Source: Paraburkholderia gardini (GTDB lineage: Bacteria; Pseudomonadota; Gammaproteobacteria; Burkholderiales; Burkholderiaceae). From it: 64,000 nucleotides of DNA. Both the position numbers and the translations under genes were made by a program. Location: assembly GCF_907164575.1 (NCBI RefSeq), contig NZ_CAJQYY010000027.1:1-64000 (forward strand), written 5' to 3'. Below are positions 25,573 to 34,475 of the stretch, in pieces. Each line of letters starts with the position of its first letter. Position 1 is the first letter of the stretch. The notes under the pieces were generated by a model that saw only the letters and a list, made by a program, of their open reading frames with translations, searched no databases and had not been told where the DNA came from.

Positions 25573-25605
25573 ACACGAGCGCGGCTCGCGCATCGGGCAT
25601 TTTGC

Positions 25606-28600
25606 TCAATGCGCTAGCAGATGCCGTGCAATCACCGGGTAGACATCGATCGCGGCCCGCTTGCCGAATATGCAGTCGATGTGGCCGTATCCGTTGATGA
25701 TGTGGCGCTCGAAGTTATCCGGCCCGAACTGGTCGACCAGCAGGTTGTAGGTCTTCTCCGTGCTCTCGGGTAGATAAACGCGGTTCTCCGAACCGTGAAT
25801 GAACGCGACCGGCAGGTTCATGCGGGCGATATTCGGCATGTAGATATCGTCGCCATCGGCGCTAACCAGGTGTCCCTTGCGGACGATTTCGGCCAGCTGG
25901 TCGAAGAGTTCCACGTCGTGTACGCCGAACAGTTCCTGCAGATTCGAATGCAGCAGGTCGTCGAGTTGCGCGTGTTCGTAGAGCAGCCCGTACAGGAACG
26001 TCGCGCGATGGCACACGGCGCTCGTGCATTCTTCATCGTCTTCCACCGGATAGAACTTCAGCGCGTCGTCGATCAGATTCTTCGGCCACGTGTCGCGTTT
26101 CGTGTACGCGGTCATGTCCTTGATGCCGATGTGCTTGAGAATGTCCGGCAGGTGCAGGCCCGCCTTGATCCGCGCGGGCAGCGGGGGCACGAGATGCGCG
26201 GAGACCTGCGAGAGCACCACGGAACGCACGCCCTTCAACCCCGACAGCAGCGACATCGTGCAGGCCACGGCGCCAAAGCAGTGCGCGAAAATCTGGATGC
26301 TGTCCGCGCCCGACAGCTCGCGCACTTTCGCGACGGCAGCGGGGATGTCGTATCGCGCGACGGCGTCGGCGGTCGTGGGGTCGGGCGCACCCGGCAGCTC
26401 GATACTCACGCGCAGATCGACGAGCCATACATCGTGCTGCGTGGCGCACAGGAATTCGACGAGATTCGTATCGATGAGATCCGTCGAATAGATACGGCTC
26501 GACACACCCGAGCCGTGAACCAGCAGAACCGGCCCGTTGTTGCCGCCGTGAAAACGCGTGAGCCGCAGCGTCTTGCCGTCTTCGGTGTTGAAGAACGAAA
26601 CCTGCTGCACGGGTGCGCGCAAGGCCCGCTTCACGCGCGGCTTCGCGTCAGGGTCGAAATATTGCAGCGGCGCGGCGACGCCGCCATATTCGTTAAAGAG
26701 CACGCCGCTGAAGAATTTGCCGAACTTCACCGCCCACGCGAGCCGCGTTTCGGCGTCGGGCGCGTTGGTGATGTCGTAGGTGCGCGACTGTTTCAGGAAA
26801 TTCTCGAACGTGATGATGAGCGTCGCCGTTCCGATGACGGGCGCGTCTTCGGCGGGCGATTCGCGCATCTGGCCGTAGAGCGTGTTGGTCTGCGTCCACA
26901 GTTCGAGCAGCGAGGTGTGCGTGATGATTTTCTGGCCGAAGAAGTAGTACGTTTTGCCTTCGACGGACTGGAGCGTCATCCGGTAATTCATGTCGCGCCG
27001 GTCGACATTGTCCTTGTCGACGACGAAAAGGTTAAAGCGTCCCTCGCTGATCGTGAGCGGTTGCGCCGACAACGCAACGCACGTCATCGTGCCGGCGATG
27101 CCCGCACGATGCTGCGGATTCTTCATCATGTCGTCGAGATCGTCCGACTTGATGGTCGCCGTGAACTGCATCCTGACGGCATTCTTCGCGCCAGCGGGCG
27201 TGTAGTCGCCGATCATCGTTTCGGTAAAGCGGATGCCGACCTTCGGTTGCGACGGCGGCGCGGACGTGCCCGCCGATTCGTAGTCGATAGTCCAGCCGTG
27301 TGACGTAGCCAGTTGCACGCAGTTGCGTTCGGCCAGCGCGGAAATCGTCAGCAGCGGATTGACGCCGAGCGACATCGGCATCACGGCGCCATCCATCACG
27401 TAGAGCCCGTCGTGTACCGCGTTGCCCGCCGCGCCGCTGAACACGCGGCCGGCCTGATCGACGACGCCGTTCGCGGCATCTTCGGCCATGCCGCATCCGC
27501 CAAGCGGATGCACGGTCACGAGCCGGTCCTTGAATGCATCGAGCGAGATCGGATTACGCACATATTCGCCACCGAGCGCGACGCTCGCGTCTTCGAGCGA
27601 TTGTTCGACGGTCGCATAGATCGGCTGCTTGCCCGCATTCGGCCAGCTGATGCGCGGCCGGCCGTCTTCGACCGAAATCTCGCCGCTTTCGTCGTCGTGG
27701 GCCATCACGAGATACGTCTGCGTGTTGCGCATCGCGCCGCGATACGGCCCGCGCAGCACGCTTTCGAGAATGCGCGCTTCGCTGTCGAGCGCGCCTTCTC
27801 CGGGCAGATCCGGCACGCGCACGCCGGCGACCGGAGCGGTGACGCCGAGCACGCCCATCATCATGCCGCCGATCGGCGCCGCGAGCGATCCTTCCTCGAT
27901 CACGAAGCCATCCTTCACGTTGGGCGTGTCGCGATGATCGATGATGCCGCAGATCGTCGGGCCCACTGGCGGGATGTCGCCGGGCTTGTGGGTGCCCCAG
28001 CCGACGCCGTTGATTTCCGTGTCGGTGTTGAACGCGAATGCGAGGACGTCGCCGTTGCCGGTGAAATGATGGCCGAGTTGCGGCGACACGCTGAGCCCCG
28101 CCTGCTTGGAGCGCAGCAGAATCGCGCTCGAGCCGATCGTGCCGGCCGACAGGATCACATGATCGGCCAGCACGAAGAGATCGGGCGCATCATAGATTTC
28201 CCGGCCGACGTCGACCACCTGGTAGCGCACCATCCATTTCTGCGTTGCCTTGTCACGAACGACGGAATGTACGGCCGCGCCCGTGAAGATCTGCGCGCCG
28301 TGCGCGACGGCATCGGGCAGATAGTTCATGTGCGTCGAATTCTTCGCTTCGTGATTGCAGCCTGAATTGCAGTCGCCGCAACCGATGCACCGTTCCTGAT
28401 GCACGCCGGCGGCGTTGGGTCCGGTCGTAAACGTGACGGTGATCGGCGGCCGGTAGAAACGGTCTTCCATGCCCAGCGCCTTCGCCGACAGTTCCAGCGC
28501 ATCGAGTTTCGGCAGACGCGGATAGTCCGGCGGCACCGGCGACGGAGTCAGCATGGCGACGGCGCGGGCGTACGCCTTGTCGAGACCGTCCCGGTCGTTG

Positions 28601-28977
28601 CGCACCGCGGCCGGCCAGCGCGGATCGTCCCACAGACGCGGATCGGGATGCAGCGCGACGTTCGCATTGATGAGCGACGTGCCGCCAAGCCCGCAGCCGA
28701 CGACCGCATTCACTTCCGCGTTGAGGTGTACTTCCAGTAGCGCGAGCGGCGAGCCGATCTGTTTGAACGCGGTGTTGTACTGCACCTGCCCGATCCCTTC
28801 GAGCGGTGTCGCCGGAAACTCGCCCGCCATGAATTCACGTCCGCGCTCGAGCAGGCACACCTTGCGTTTCGCCCGCGCCATGCGGCTCGCGGCAATGGCG
28901 CCGCCGTAACCAGACCCGACGACAACGACCTCGTAATGCGGCTCTATCGCGGCAATGGCGCTGGACAAGCGGTTCAT
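25606..28977 (-). CDS. GMC oxidoreductase fused to alpha/beta hydrolase
   Basis: 1123-residue multidomain protein. Residues about 15-580 are a cholesterol-oxidase-like GMC flavoenzyme: GSGYGG near 22-26, a CxxCxxCxxxC cluster (Cys197, 200, 203, 207) and HPLGGCGMAEDA with a C-terminal NPLLTISALAERN. Residues about 590-780 look like a beta-rich domain with no assigned function. The last 320 residues are an alpha/beta hydrolase with LLVHGSG, a nucleophile elbow FAHCFGAVA carrying Cys in place of Ser, and a final GYGHIDC histidine. GAGGTGG lies just before the start at 28977. It is convergent with the FAD oxidase gene and appears monocistronic. The substrate is probably a sterol- or lipid-like alcohol; this is inference. 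Confidence 0.88.
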   Translation of the reverse strand: MNRLSSAIAAIEPHYEVVVVGSGYGGAIAASRMARAKRKVCLLERGREFMAGEFPATPLEGIGQVQYNTAFKQIGSPLALLEVHLNAEVNAVVGCGLGGTSLINANVALHPDPRLWDDPRWPAAVRNDRDGLDKAYARAVAMLTPSPVPPDYPRLPKLDALELSAKALGMEDRFYRPPITVTFTTGPNAAGVHQERCIGCGDCNSGCNHEAKNSTHMNYLPDAVAHGAQIFTGAAVHSVVRDKATQKWMVRYQVVDVGREIYDAPDLFVLADHVILSAGTIGSSAILLRSKQAGLSVSPQLGHHFTGNGDVLAFAFNTDTEINGVGWGTHKPGDIPPVGPTICGIIDHRDTPNVKDGFVIEEGSLAAPIGGMMMGVLGVTAPVAGVRVPDLPGEGALDSEARILESVLRGPYRGAMRNTQTYLVMAHDDESGEISVEDGRPRISWPNAGKQPIYATVEQSLEDASVALGGEYVRNPISLDAFKDRLVTVHPLGGCGMAEDAANGVVDQAGRVFSGAAGNAVHDGLYVMDGAVMPMSLGVNPLLTISALAERNCVQLATSHGWTIDYESAGTSAPPSQPKVGIRFTETMIGDYTPAGAKNAVRMQFTATIKSDDLDDMMKNPQHRAGIAGTMTCVALSAQPLTISEGRFNLFVVDKDNVDRRDMNYRMTLQSVEGKTYYFFGQKIITHTSLLELWTQTNTLYGQMRESPAEDAPVIGTATLIITFENFLKQSRTYDITNAPDAETRLAWAVKFGKFFSGVLFNEYGGVAAPLQYFDPDAKPRVKRALRAPVQQVSFFNTEDGKTLRLTRFHGGNNGPVLLVHGSGVSSRIYSTDLIDTNLVEFLCATQHDVWLVDLRVSIELPGAPDPTTADAVARYDIPAAVAKVRELSGADSIQIFAHCFGAVACTMSLLSGLKGVRSVVLSQVSAHLVPPLPARIKAGLHLPDILKHIGIKDMTAYTKRDTWPKNLIDDALKFYPVEDDEECTSAVCHRATFLYGLLYEHAQLDDLLHSNLQELFGVHDVELFDQLAEIVRKGHLVSADGDDIYMPNIARMNLPVAFIHGSENRVYLPESTEKTYNLLVDQFGPDNFERHIINGYGHIDCIFGKRAAIDVYPVIARHLLAH

Positions 28978-29350
28978 ACGACCACCTCGCATGCACGTGC
29001 GCAGGGTGGGAAAACCCTGGCAGGACTGGACGGAACGGACGGGAAGGCGCGGCGCGACACGGCGGACACGCGGCGCGTCTGTTTATCTTAGACGGCACAC
29101 GTCCGCACAATTAAAAAAATGCAGGTATCCGGAGTTAGAGGTTGACGTTCGCCATGCATGCCCGCGTGGCGCTGGCCCTCAGGGGCGCCTCGCCAATACT
29201 TTCTGCATTCGGCAAATGCAGCACTGGCAGATGCCAAAGTGGCAATTGCGTCGACGCGCAAGGCTCGACCGCACGCTGGGCGCACTGTTCCGCGCAATAC
29301 TTTTCCCCAGCGCCTGAGAGACCTGAACCACAACGGACCGGGGAGACCGG
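28978..29350. other. Intergenic region upstream of the GMC gene
   Basis: 373 bases with no supported gene. On the minus strand, TAAGAT (29085-29090) with an AT-rich stretch before it could be the promoter of the GMC gene. From here rightwards to about 34.4 kb the base composition is visibly less GC-rich than the rest of the window. Confidence 0.4.
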
Positions 29351-30094
29351 CTAGATACGCTTCGCTTCACGAATGCTCTTCAGGAACGCACGAGTCCGGT
29401 CACGCTCAGGCTCGCCAAAAATCTGTTCCGACGATCCCTCTTCATACACGGAGCCGTCGCACAGAAAACATACCTTCGACGATACTTCTCGTGCGAAACC
29501 CATTTCGTGCGTTGCGAGCAGCATCGTCATCCCTTCACTCGCAAGATTCCGGACGAGATTCAAGACTTCAGAAACAAGCTCGGGATCCAGTGCGGAAGTG
29601 ATTTCATCGAGCAACAACACCATCGGATCCATCGCCAATGCGCGCACGATCGCCACACGTTGCTGCTGGCCGCCTGACAGCCGATCCGGATATTCCTTTG
29701 CCTTGTGTGCGAGGCCAACGCGTTTGAGCAGAGCCATAGCGCATTCTTCGGCCTCGTCCCTGGGCTGCTTCAAAACGCGGATCGGGGCTAGCGTCACGTT
29801 CTCGAGGACGCTCATGTGTGGAAACAGGTTATAGCCCTGAAACACAATGCCAATGTCTCGACGCAATGCGTTCACATCTACACCAGGACCGGTGATCCGG
29901 TCTCCATGGACCAGTATTTCGCCATCGTCAATCGACTCAAGGCCATTGATACAGCGCAGCAGTGTCGATTTTCCGGAACCAGACGGCCCAATCAGGCAGA
30001 CGACGTCATGCTCTTCGACTGTCATCGCCAGGCGTTTTATAACGGGCACCTCACCGTACGACTTTGAGATGCCACGAATGTCAATGAACGACAT
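29351..30094 (-). CDS. Amino acid ABC transporter ATP-binding protein (third system)
   Basis: 247-residue GlnQ-type ATPase with Walker A GPSGSGKS, signature LSGGQQQRVAIVRALA, Walker B LLLDEITSALDPE (Ile where Pro is usual) and H-loop THEMGF. GGGAG lies about 10 bases before the start. It is the last gene of a minus-strand operon with a permease, a binding protein and a TauD/TfdA oxygenase. Codon use is less GC-rich than in the other two ABC systems, which suggests separate ancestry. Confidence 0.92.
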   Translation of the reverse strand: MSFIDIRGISKSYGEVPVIKRLAMTVEEHDVVCLIGPSGSGKSTLLRCINGLESIDDGEILVHGDRITGPGVDVNALRRDIGIVFQGYNLFPHMSVLENVTLAPIRVLKQPRDEAEECAMALLKRVGLAHKAKEYPDRLSGGQQQRVAIVRALAMDPMVLLLDEITSALDPELVSEVLNLVRNLASEGMTMLLATHEMGFAREVSSKVCFLCDGSVYEEGSSEQIFGEPERDRTRAFLKSIREAKRI

Positions 30095-30108
30095 CAGAAT
30101 CGTCTCCC

Positions 30109-31248
30109 TCAGACTTCGCTGGCGCGCATACGTGCACGATCGCGCCGCATCATCCGCTCCACGAATCTGGTCTGTGGAATTGATACGACGATGAAAAGCA
30201 GAGCCACCGTGCTGACAGCAGAGAGGTTGTAGTAATTCGACGCAATCAACATCGACTGGTTGAATGAATCGATAACCCCGACGACAGAAACCAGCGCAGT
30301 ATCCTTCTGCAAGGAAATGAAGGAATTGAGCAGTGGCGGAATAATCTGTCGAATCCCCTGTGGAATGATCACGAAACGCAAAGTCTGAAAGTGGGACAAC
30401 CCTAGCGAGCGGGCCGCGGCACGCTGGCTCCCGTGGATGCTCAAAATTCCGGCGCGGTAAATCTCCGCGACGTAGGCACCTACCGTCAATGTCAATGCGA
30501 CAACGACGAAGATCGTGAGGGAAAGATCTTTAAGCACCGGTATACCGGTCAATGGAATCCCGAAGCCAACCAGATAAATGACCAGCACCGCGGGAACTGC
30601 ACGGAAGATATCGACATAAGCGGTTGCGATAAAACGCACGGGTTTGCCCGCTATGCCCGGCGCGAACATCGCGAGCGCCACGAACAATCCCCAGATCAGG
30701 ACCAGGATCTCTGTTACGACCGAGATCTTCACGTTCATCCAGAAAGCGGAAAGTACCAATGGGAACGTCTTGACCATCAACGGTACCTGGAAAAACGTCC
30801 TGGCGACCGCCTGATGGTTGACCAGAAGGAACTGGAACACAAAAATCATGACCAGTTGCGCCAATGCATATCCCAGGGTGATAAAGCACTGGTCCCTGGC
30901 CGCCGAGCGGGCAACGCGTGCCTGCACCAGATCCTGGCGCGCAGCCGCGGCGCGGATACCACTGGACCATCGAAGTGCCCGAACCAGCGGCAGGACGATC
31001 ACTATCGACAGCAGCGCCAGAAATACGGTGATGGCGTTGGTCGAGGCGCCATCGAACTGGATTGACAGGAAGAAGGTACGCAATACGGCAATCGTGTACC
31101 CACTTCCTGCTACGACGACGGATACCGCCAACACTGACGCAAGCAGCAGTGACACGGGCACGCACGGAATGCCACCCATCTTCAGACGTCGCCCGCTCCC
31201 GATAGCGCCCGGCAAAATGTCGCTCGTCTGTTGCGTTGTGTTGCTCAT
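30109..31248 (-). CDS. Amino acid ABC transporter permease with N-terminal extension
   Basis: 379-residue permease. The C-terminal 220 residues are a normal HisM/GlnP-type unit with the coupling loop RAAARSLGLSHFQTLRFVIIPQ. The first 150 residues are extra: they contain hydrophobic segments (about 30-60, 70-92, 120-145) separated by an Arg/Ala-rich loop. Only one permease gene is present, so the channel is probably a homodimer, as in GltJ-like long permeases. It starts 13 bases after the binding-protein stop. Confidence 0.88.
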   Translation of the reverse strand: MSNTTQQTSDILPGAIGSGRRLKMGGIPCVPVSLLLASVLAVSVVVAGSGYTIAVLRTFFLSIQFDGASTNAITVFLALLSIVIVLPLVRALRWSSGIRAAAARQDLVQARVARSAARDQCFITLGYALAQLVMIFVFQFLLVNHQAVARTFFQVPLMVKTFPLVLSAFWMNVKISVVTEILVLIWGLFVALAMFAPGIAGKPVRFIATAYVDIFRAVPAVLVIYLVGFGIPLTGIPVLKDLSLTIFVVVALTLTVGAYVAEIYRAGILSIHGSQRAAARSLGLSHFQTLRFVIIPQGIRQIIPPLLNSFISLQKDTALVSVVGVIDSFNQSMLIASNYYNLSAVSTVALLFIVVSIPQTRFVERMMRRDRARMRASEV

Positions 31249-31261
31249 GGTTTCGGCTCGC

Positions 31262-32137
31262 TTAAGGGGTCAACACGGGCAGTTTGGTGGGATCCATGCC
31301 GAGCTCCGGAGTCAGATATTTGCTGGTCAGTCGTGCGAGCGTGCCGTCTTTCCTGAGACCTTCGATCAACTGGTTGAATGCCGCGAGATTAGGAGAATCC
31401 TTGTTAACCAGTCCGCCCCATTTTTCACCTGTGTCGAAGCGCCCGGCAACTTCCAGCGCGCCGTTTGAGTTCTTCGCGCGCAAAAGGACGTTCGGCGTGT
31501 CATAGATCACTGCGTCGACTTGCCCCGCAGCCAGTGCCGTATACATGGAAGGAGGATCGTTGAACACTTTGGGCTGCTCGGCGGGTTTGATTTTTTCAAC
31601 GATGTAATCGTAGGCCGTGGTTCCCCGCTCAACCGCGTAACGCAGAGTACCCAGGCTCTTCTTGTCGACTTTGGTGCCGGCCTTAACAAGAATCCCCTGA
31701 TCGGAGTCGAAGTACGGTTCAGTGAAATTCACCACCTTCTTGCGTGCGTCGGTGATGGTGATTTCACTCAACGCGATATCAAAGCCCTGGGATTGTCCCG
31801 TCAGAATCTGTTGAAAGGATCGACTGACAAGAATCACTCGATCGAGGCCCGCGCGATACGCCATGTTAGCGGCCATGCAGTACTCGAATCCGTCTTTGAT
31901 CGTGTCGAGGGAATCGCCATTCCACCATCCAGGCACACCGAGAACCGGTCGTACCGAAAGCGCTCCAGGGACGACGGTCGTCAACTTGACCGAACCTTTT
32001 TCTCCCGTTACCTCGCACTTCCCAAAGTCCGATGCAGCGAACGCGGTGACTGTGAAAGCACTCAAGACGAAGGCAACCGCAGCCCGATTAAGCCATCCTG
32101 CATGTGCTTTTGCGCCAGGACCTCTGATTTGTGTCAT
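31262..32137 (-). CDS. Amino acid ABC transporter, substrate-binding protein (third system)
   Basis: 291-residue exported binding protein. The signal peptide ends near TAFAAS; the mature protein starts with a short Cys-containing segment (DFGKCEV) before the SBP_bac_3 domain, with LPYD-type positions and SEITITDARKKVVNFTEPYF clearly visible. GGAG is 8 bases before the start at 32137. It follows the TauD/TfdA gene by 102 bases. The ligand is unknown; the adjacent dioxygenase suggests a compound that is hydroxylated after import. Confidence 0.88.
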   Translation of the reverse strand: MTQIRGPGAKAHAGWLNRAAVAFVLSAFTVTAFAASDFGKCEVTGEKGSVKLTTVVPGALSVRPVLGVPGWWNGDSLDTIKDGFEYCMAANMAYRAGLDRVILVSRSFQQILTGQSQGFDIALSEITITDARKKVVNFTEPYFDSDQGILVKAGTKVDKKSLGTLRYAVERGTTAYDYIVEKIKPAEQPKVFNDPPSMYTALAAGQVDAVIYDTPNVLLRAKNSNGALEVAGRFDTGEKWGGLVNKDSPNLAAFNQLIEGLRKDGTLARLTSKYLTPELGMDPTKLPVLTP

Positions 32138-32239
32138 CTTTGTCTCCTCGATTATGGAATGAAGCGCCTTCAACGACCGACTACACGTTCTTGCAGATTG
32201 CCCACCCCGGCAGCGGTGCGAAATCCATGTACCTTCCGC

Positions 32240-33307
32240 TCAGCTCATGCACGGCGTCGCCGGTTGCGCAATGCCGCCATGAGGCATGCCACCCGACACA
32301 TCCCCCCAAAGGACCGCATGATCTTCAGGCAACGCGCGCGAATTGGGCACTGATAACCAGAGCCTCATCAGCATTCGATCCTGGCCGGTACTCACATCGT
32401 CTTTAAAGGCCGTGCGCCCGTGATAGATGACGTGGTTGTTGAGAAGCTGGATGTCGCCAGGCGCAAATCGCATCTCGAAGCAATGTTTCTGGGCAAGCTC
32501 CAGCATCATCCGGATAGCCTCATGCTCGGAACCGGTCAATCTGCGGACGCCGGAAAGCAGTTGCGCATTCTCGATGTAGGTCAGCGAAAAGTGACTCGTC
32601 AGCTTACCGTCCCGGACACCGAAAACCGGTAGATCGTAAGTCACATGCTGCCCTCCCGCTTCCTCTCCAAACCGGCTCCGCGGAATGGGTGCGCAAAGCA
32701 GGGCATGGAGATCTGGCCGAAGCCGCCGCATCTCGTTGTAAACAGTCGCGCTGCTGGCGAGCTTGCTGACGCCGCCTTCCGACGCCTGACGCACACAAAG
32801 CAAACCCACGACGTCGCAGCGGTCCGTGTGAAAGCGCAACTCTCCGGGCGAGAGTGTCCGCGCGCCCGACGAAAGAAATTCCTTGCCCGCTGCGTCCACC
32901 GTCGCGCCGTAGAGCTTGACGCCCACTCCTGCACCTTCGTCTTTTATCTCCCGCATCAATTCACCGCGGCGATTCTGAAACATGGGCGTCCCTAAATGAC
33001 GACCCAATCCATACCAGATGCGGCGCAACTGTTGCTGGCTATAACGACTGACATCGAGGCCACGGATCTTCACCATCCCGGAGCCGTTCTCCAGTTCATC
33101 GCGCACGTCGTCGAAGAATGCATCGGCGCCTGGCAGCGGAAAGTTATCGCGGTCGACTTCGCTCCAGTCGATCTCTCCCAACTTGTCGACCGCGGCGTCG
33201 ATCCCGTCCAGCACTGCCGGAGGAAACACCTTGACCCATCGAGGGTTCTGCTGGATTTCGACGCCACTCCACACACATGCACCCTGCAGATAATCGGCTG
33301 AAGACAT
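32240..33307 (-). CDS. TauD/TfdA-family Fe(II)/2-oxoglutarate dioxygenase
   Basis: 355-residue dioxygenase of the TauD/TfdA/gamma-butyrobetaine hydroxylase fold. Iron ligands are His160 and Asp162 (RFHTDRCD) and His296 (VIYHGR); Arg311 or Arg315 (RMLMRLWL) would bind 2-oxoglutarate. GGAGA lies 5 bases before the start at 33307. It is the first gene of the third ABC operon and has a perfect TTGTATATACAA palindrome 112 bases upstream. Family members hydroxylate taurine, carnitine precursors and other betaines; the exact substrate is not evident. Confidence 0.88.
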   Translation of the reverse strand: MSSADYLQGACVWSGVEIQQNPRWVKVFPPAVLDGIDAAVDKLGEIDWSEVDRDNFPLPGADAFFDDVRDELENGSGMVKIRGLDVSRYSQQQLRRIWYGLGRHLGTPMFQNRRGELMREIKDEGAGVGVKLYGATVDAAGKEFLSSGARTLSPGELRFHTDRCDVVGLLCVRQASEGGVSKLASSATVYNEMRRLRPDLHALLCAPIPRSRFGEEAGGQHVTYDLPVFGVRDGKLTSHFSLTYIENAQLLSGVRRLTGSEHEAIRMMLELAQKHCFEMRFAPGDIQLLNNHVIYHGRTAFKDDVSTGQDRMLMRLWLSVPNSRALPEDHAVLWGDVSGGMPHGGIAQPATPCMS

Positions 33308-33418
33308 TGGCTCTCCAAAGAAACTGAGACTGTAGCGGTGATGCAATTCGACAGGACAACCCTTGACCGTCCCCAACCTGCGACTTATCCGGACGCCGGC
33401 ATCTGGCGCATCGCATGG

Positions 33419-33430
33419 TTGTATATACAA
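33419..33430. promoter_or_regulatory. HutC-like operator 5 (perfect palindrome)
   Basis: TTGTATATACAA is a perfect 12-base palindrome 112 bases upstream of the TauD/TfdA gene, placed between a candidate -35 and -10. It fits the TGTATATACA site class of HutC-type GntR repressors. Confidence 0.7.
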
Positions 33431-33615
33431 GAAATCAAGATAAACCGCGTTGTCTAGTCAATCAAGAAATTATCACTACGATGCGGGCAAACACCTACCT
33501 TGGGACGACAACGCAGATCGCTGGCTTCAATCTCGCGCGGCGCCGGAAAATCGCTGGCTGGTTTTTTACCTGGACAACATCCCTGAATGGCGGTTAACTG
33601 TGCCCCGATCCGATC

Positions 33616-33627
33616 TTGTATATACAA
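33616..33627. promoter_or_regulatory. HutC-like operator 6 (perfect palindrome)
   Basis: A second identical TTGTATATACAA, 197 bases from the first. The spacing would allow DNA looping between two bound repressors. Confidence 0.65.
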
Positions 33628-33818
33628 ATACACGAAGTCATTCCGGAATCGCAATCGGGGCAAGTGCTGATGCACATGGTCGCTGCGATGAAGGAAATCA
33701 CCGGCAGCGACGAACAGCCAGCGATATATAAAAGTACGGATCTTTGTTGTGGAACGTAATGCACTATTAAAGGCATCATTCGATGTTATAATTGATGCTC
33801 TCGTTTAAGGAGGTTCCC

Positions 33819-34016
33819 ATGCGTACAACTATCGCGCTCGATGACGACCTGATCGCCAGGGCGCAGGCCTATACCGGCGTAGAGGAAAAAACGGCACTCG
33901 TGCGCGAAGCGCTAAAGGCGTTGATCCAGCGTGAAGCCGCGAAACGACTCGCGAATCTTGGCGGTAGCCAACCGGGTATCAAGGGCGCGCCACGGCGCCG
34001 GCAGGACGTTGAATGA
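33819..34016 (+). CDS. vapB: VapB-type antitoxin
   Basis: 65-residue antitoxin beginning MRTTIALDDDLIARAQAYTG, a ribbon-helix-helix-like DNA-binding unit, with a basic C-terminal tail (PRRRQ) for toxin binding. A strong Shine-Dalgarno, TAAGGAGG, lies directly upstream. The stop overlaps the toxin start by 4 bases. Confidence 0.9.
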   Translation: MRTTIALDDDLIARAQAYTGVEEKTALVREALKALIQREAAKRLANLGGSQPGIKGAPRRRQDVE

Positions 34017-34384
34017 TTCTGGTCGACACGTCGGTCTGGATTGACCATATCAGTGCCTCCGATTCCATGCTGGTCAGCCTGCTTAACGAGGAGCGTGTGC
34101 TGGCTCATCCCTATGTGACAGGCGAGATTTTGCTCGGGAGTCTACGTAATCGTGACGCCGTGTCTGGCGCTTTGCTCGACCTGCCACGCGCGCCAGTCGC
34201 AACACCGGAGGAAATTTTTTACCTGATCAAGCACGAGGGTTTGTTCAACCGCGGCATCGGATACGTCGACACTTCACTGCTGGCGTCCGCGCGTCTCCAA
34301 CCCGGCATCACCATCTGGACGCGCGATAAGCGATTGAAGAAAGTTGCCGATGAACTCAATCTCGGCGCGATGCTCGCGCACTAG
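34013..34384 (+). CDS. vapC: VapC-type PIN-domain toxin
   Basis: 123-residue PIN-domain ribonuclease. The acidic metal site is visible: Asp5 in MILVDTSVWIDH, Glu38 in VTGEILLG, the Asp in IGYVDTSLLASA and the final Asp in WTRDKRL. Length is typical. It is translationally coupled to vapB and forms the right edge of the lower-GC segment that holds the third ABC system. Confidence 0.93.
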   Translation: MILVDTSVWIDHISASDSMLVSLLNEERVLAHPYVTGEILLGSLRNRDAVSGALLDLPRAPVATPEEIFYLIKHEGLFNRGIGYVDTSLLASARLQPGITIWTRDKRLKKVADELNLGAMLAH

Positions 34385-34412
34385 ATAGCTTGCAGCTGCA
34401 TTTCCGGATGCC

Positions 34413-34458
34413 AAAAAACGCAGTCCTCCGTGCGCCCGGTCCGCACACGAAGGACTGC
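34413..34458 (-). terminator. Rho-independent terminator of the sigma-like gene
   Basis: On the minus strand a long hairpin (GCAGTCCTTCGTG pairing with CGCACGGAGGACTGC) is followed by GTTTTTT. It lies just past the stop of the minus-strand gene at 34476 and separates it from vapC. Confidence 0.75.
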
Positions 34459-34475
34459 ACCCAGCTGCGCTTCAG

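Larger units (their letters stand above)
33308..33818. other. Control region of third ABC operon and vapBC
   Basis: 511 AT-richer bases without a supported gene. It contains two perfect TTGTATATACAA palindromes. For the minus-strand operon, TTGATT (33433-33438) and TGCGAT (33410-33415) are 17 bases apart with the first palindrome in the spacer. For vapBC, TATAAT at 33787-33792 is a likely -10. Confidence 0.5.

Noticed and set aside
29090..34400. Genomic island with integrase or tRNA attachment
   Set aside because: Composition differs, but no integrase, tRNA or flanking direct repeat was found, so only possible lateral origin is noted.
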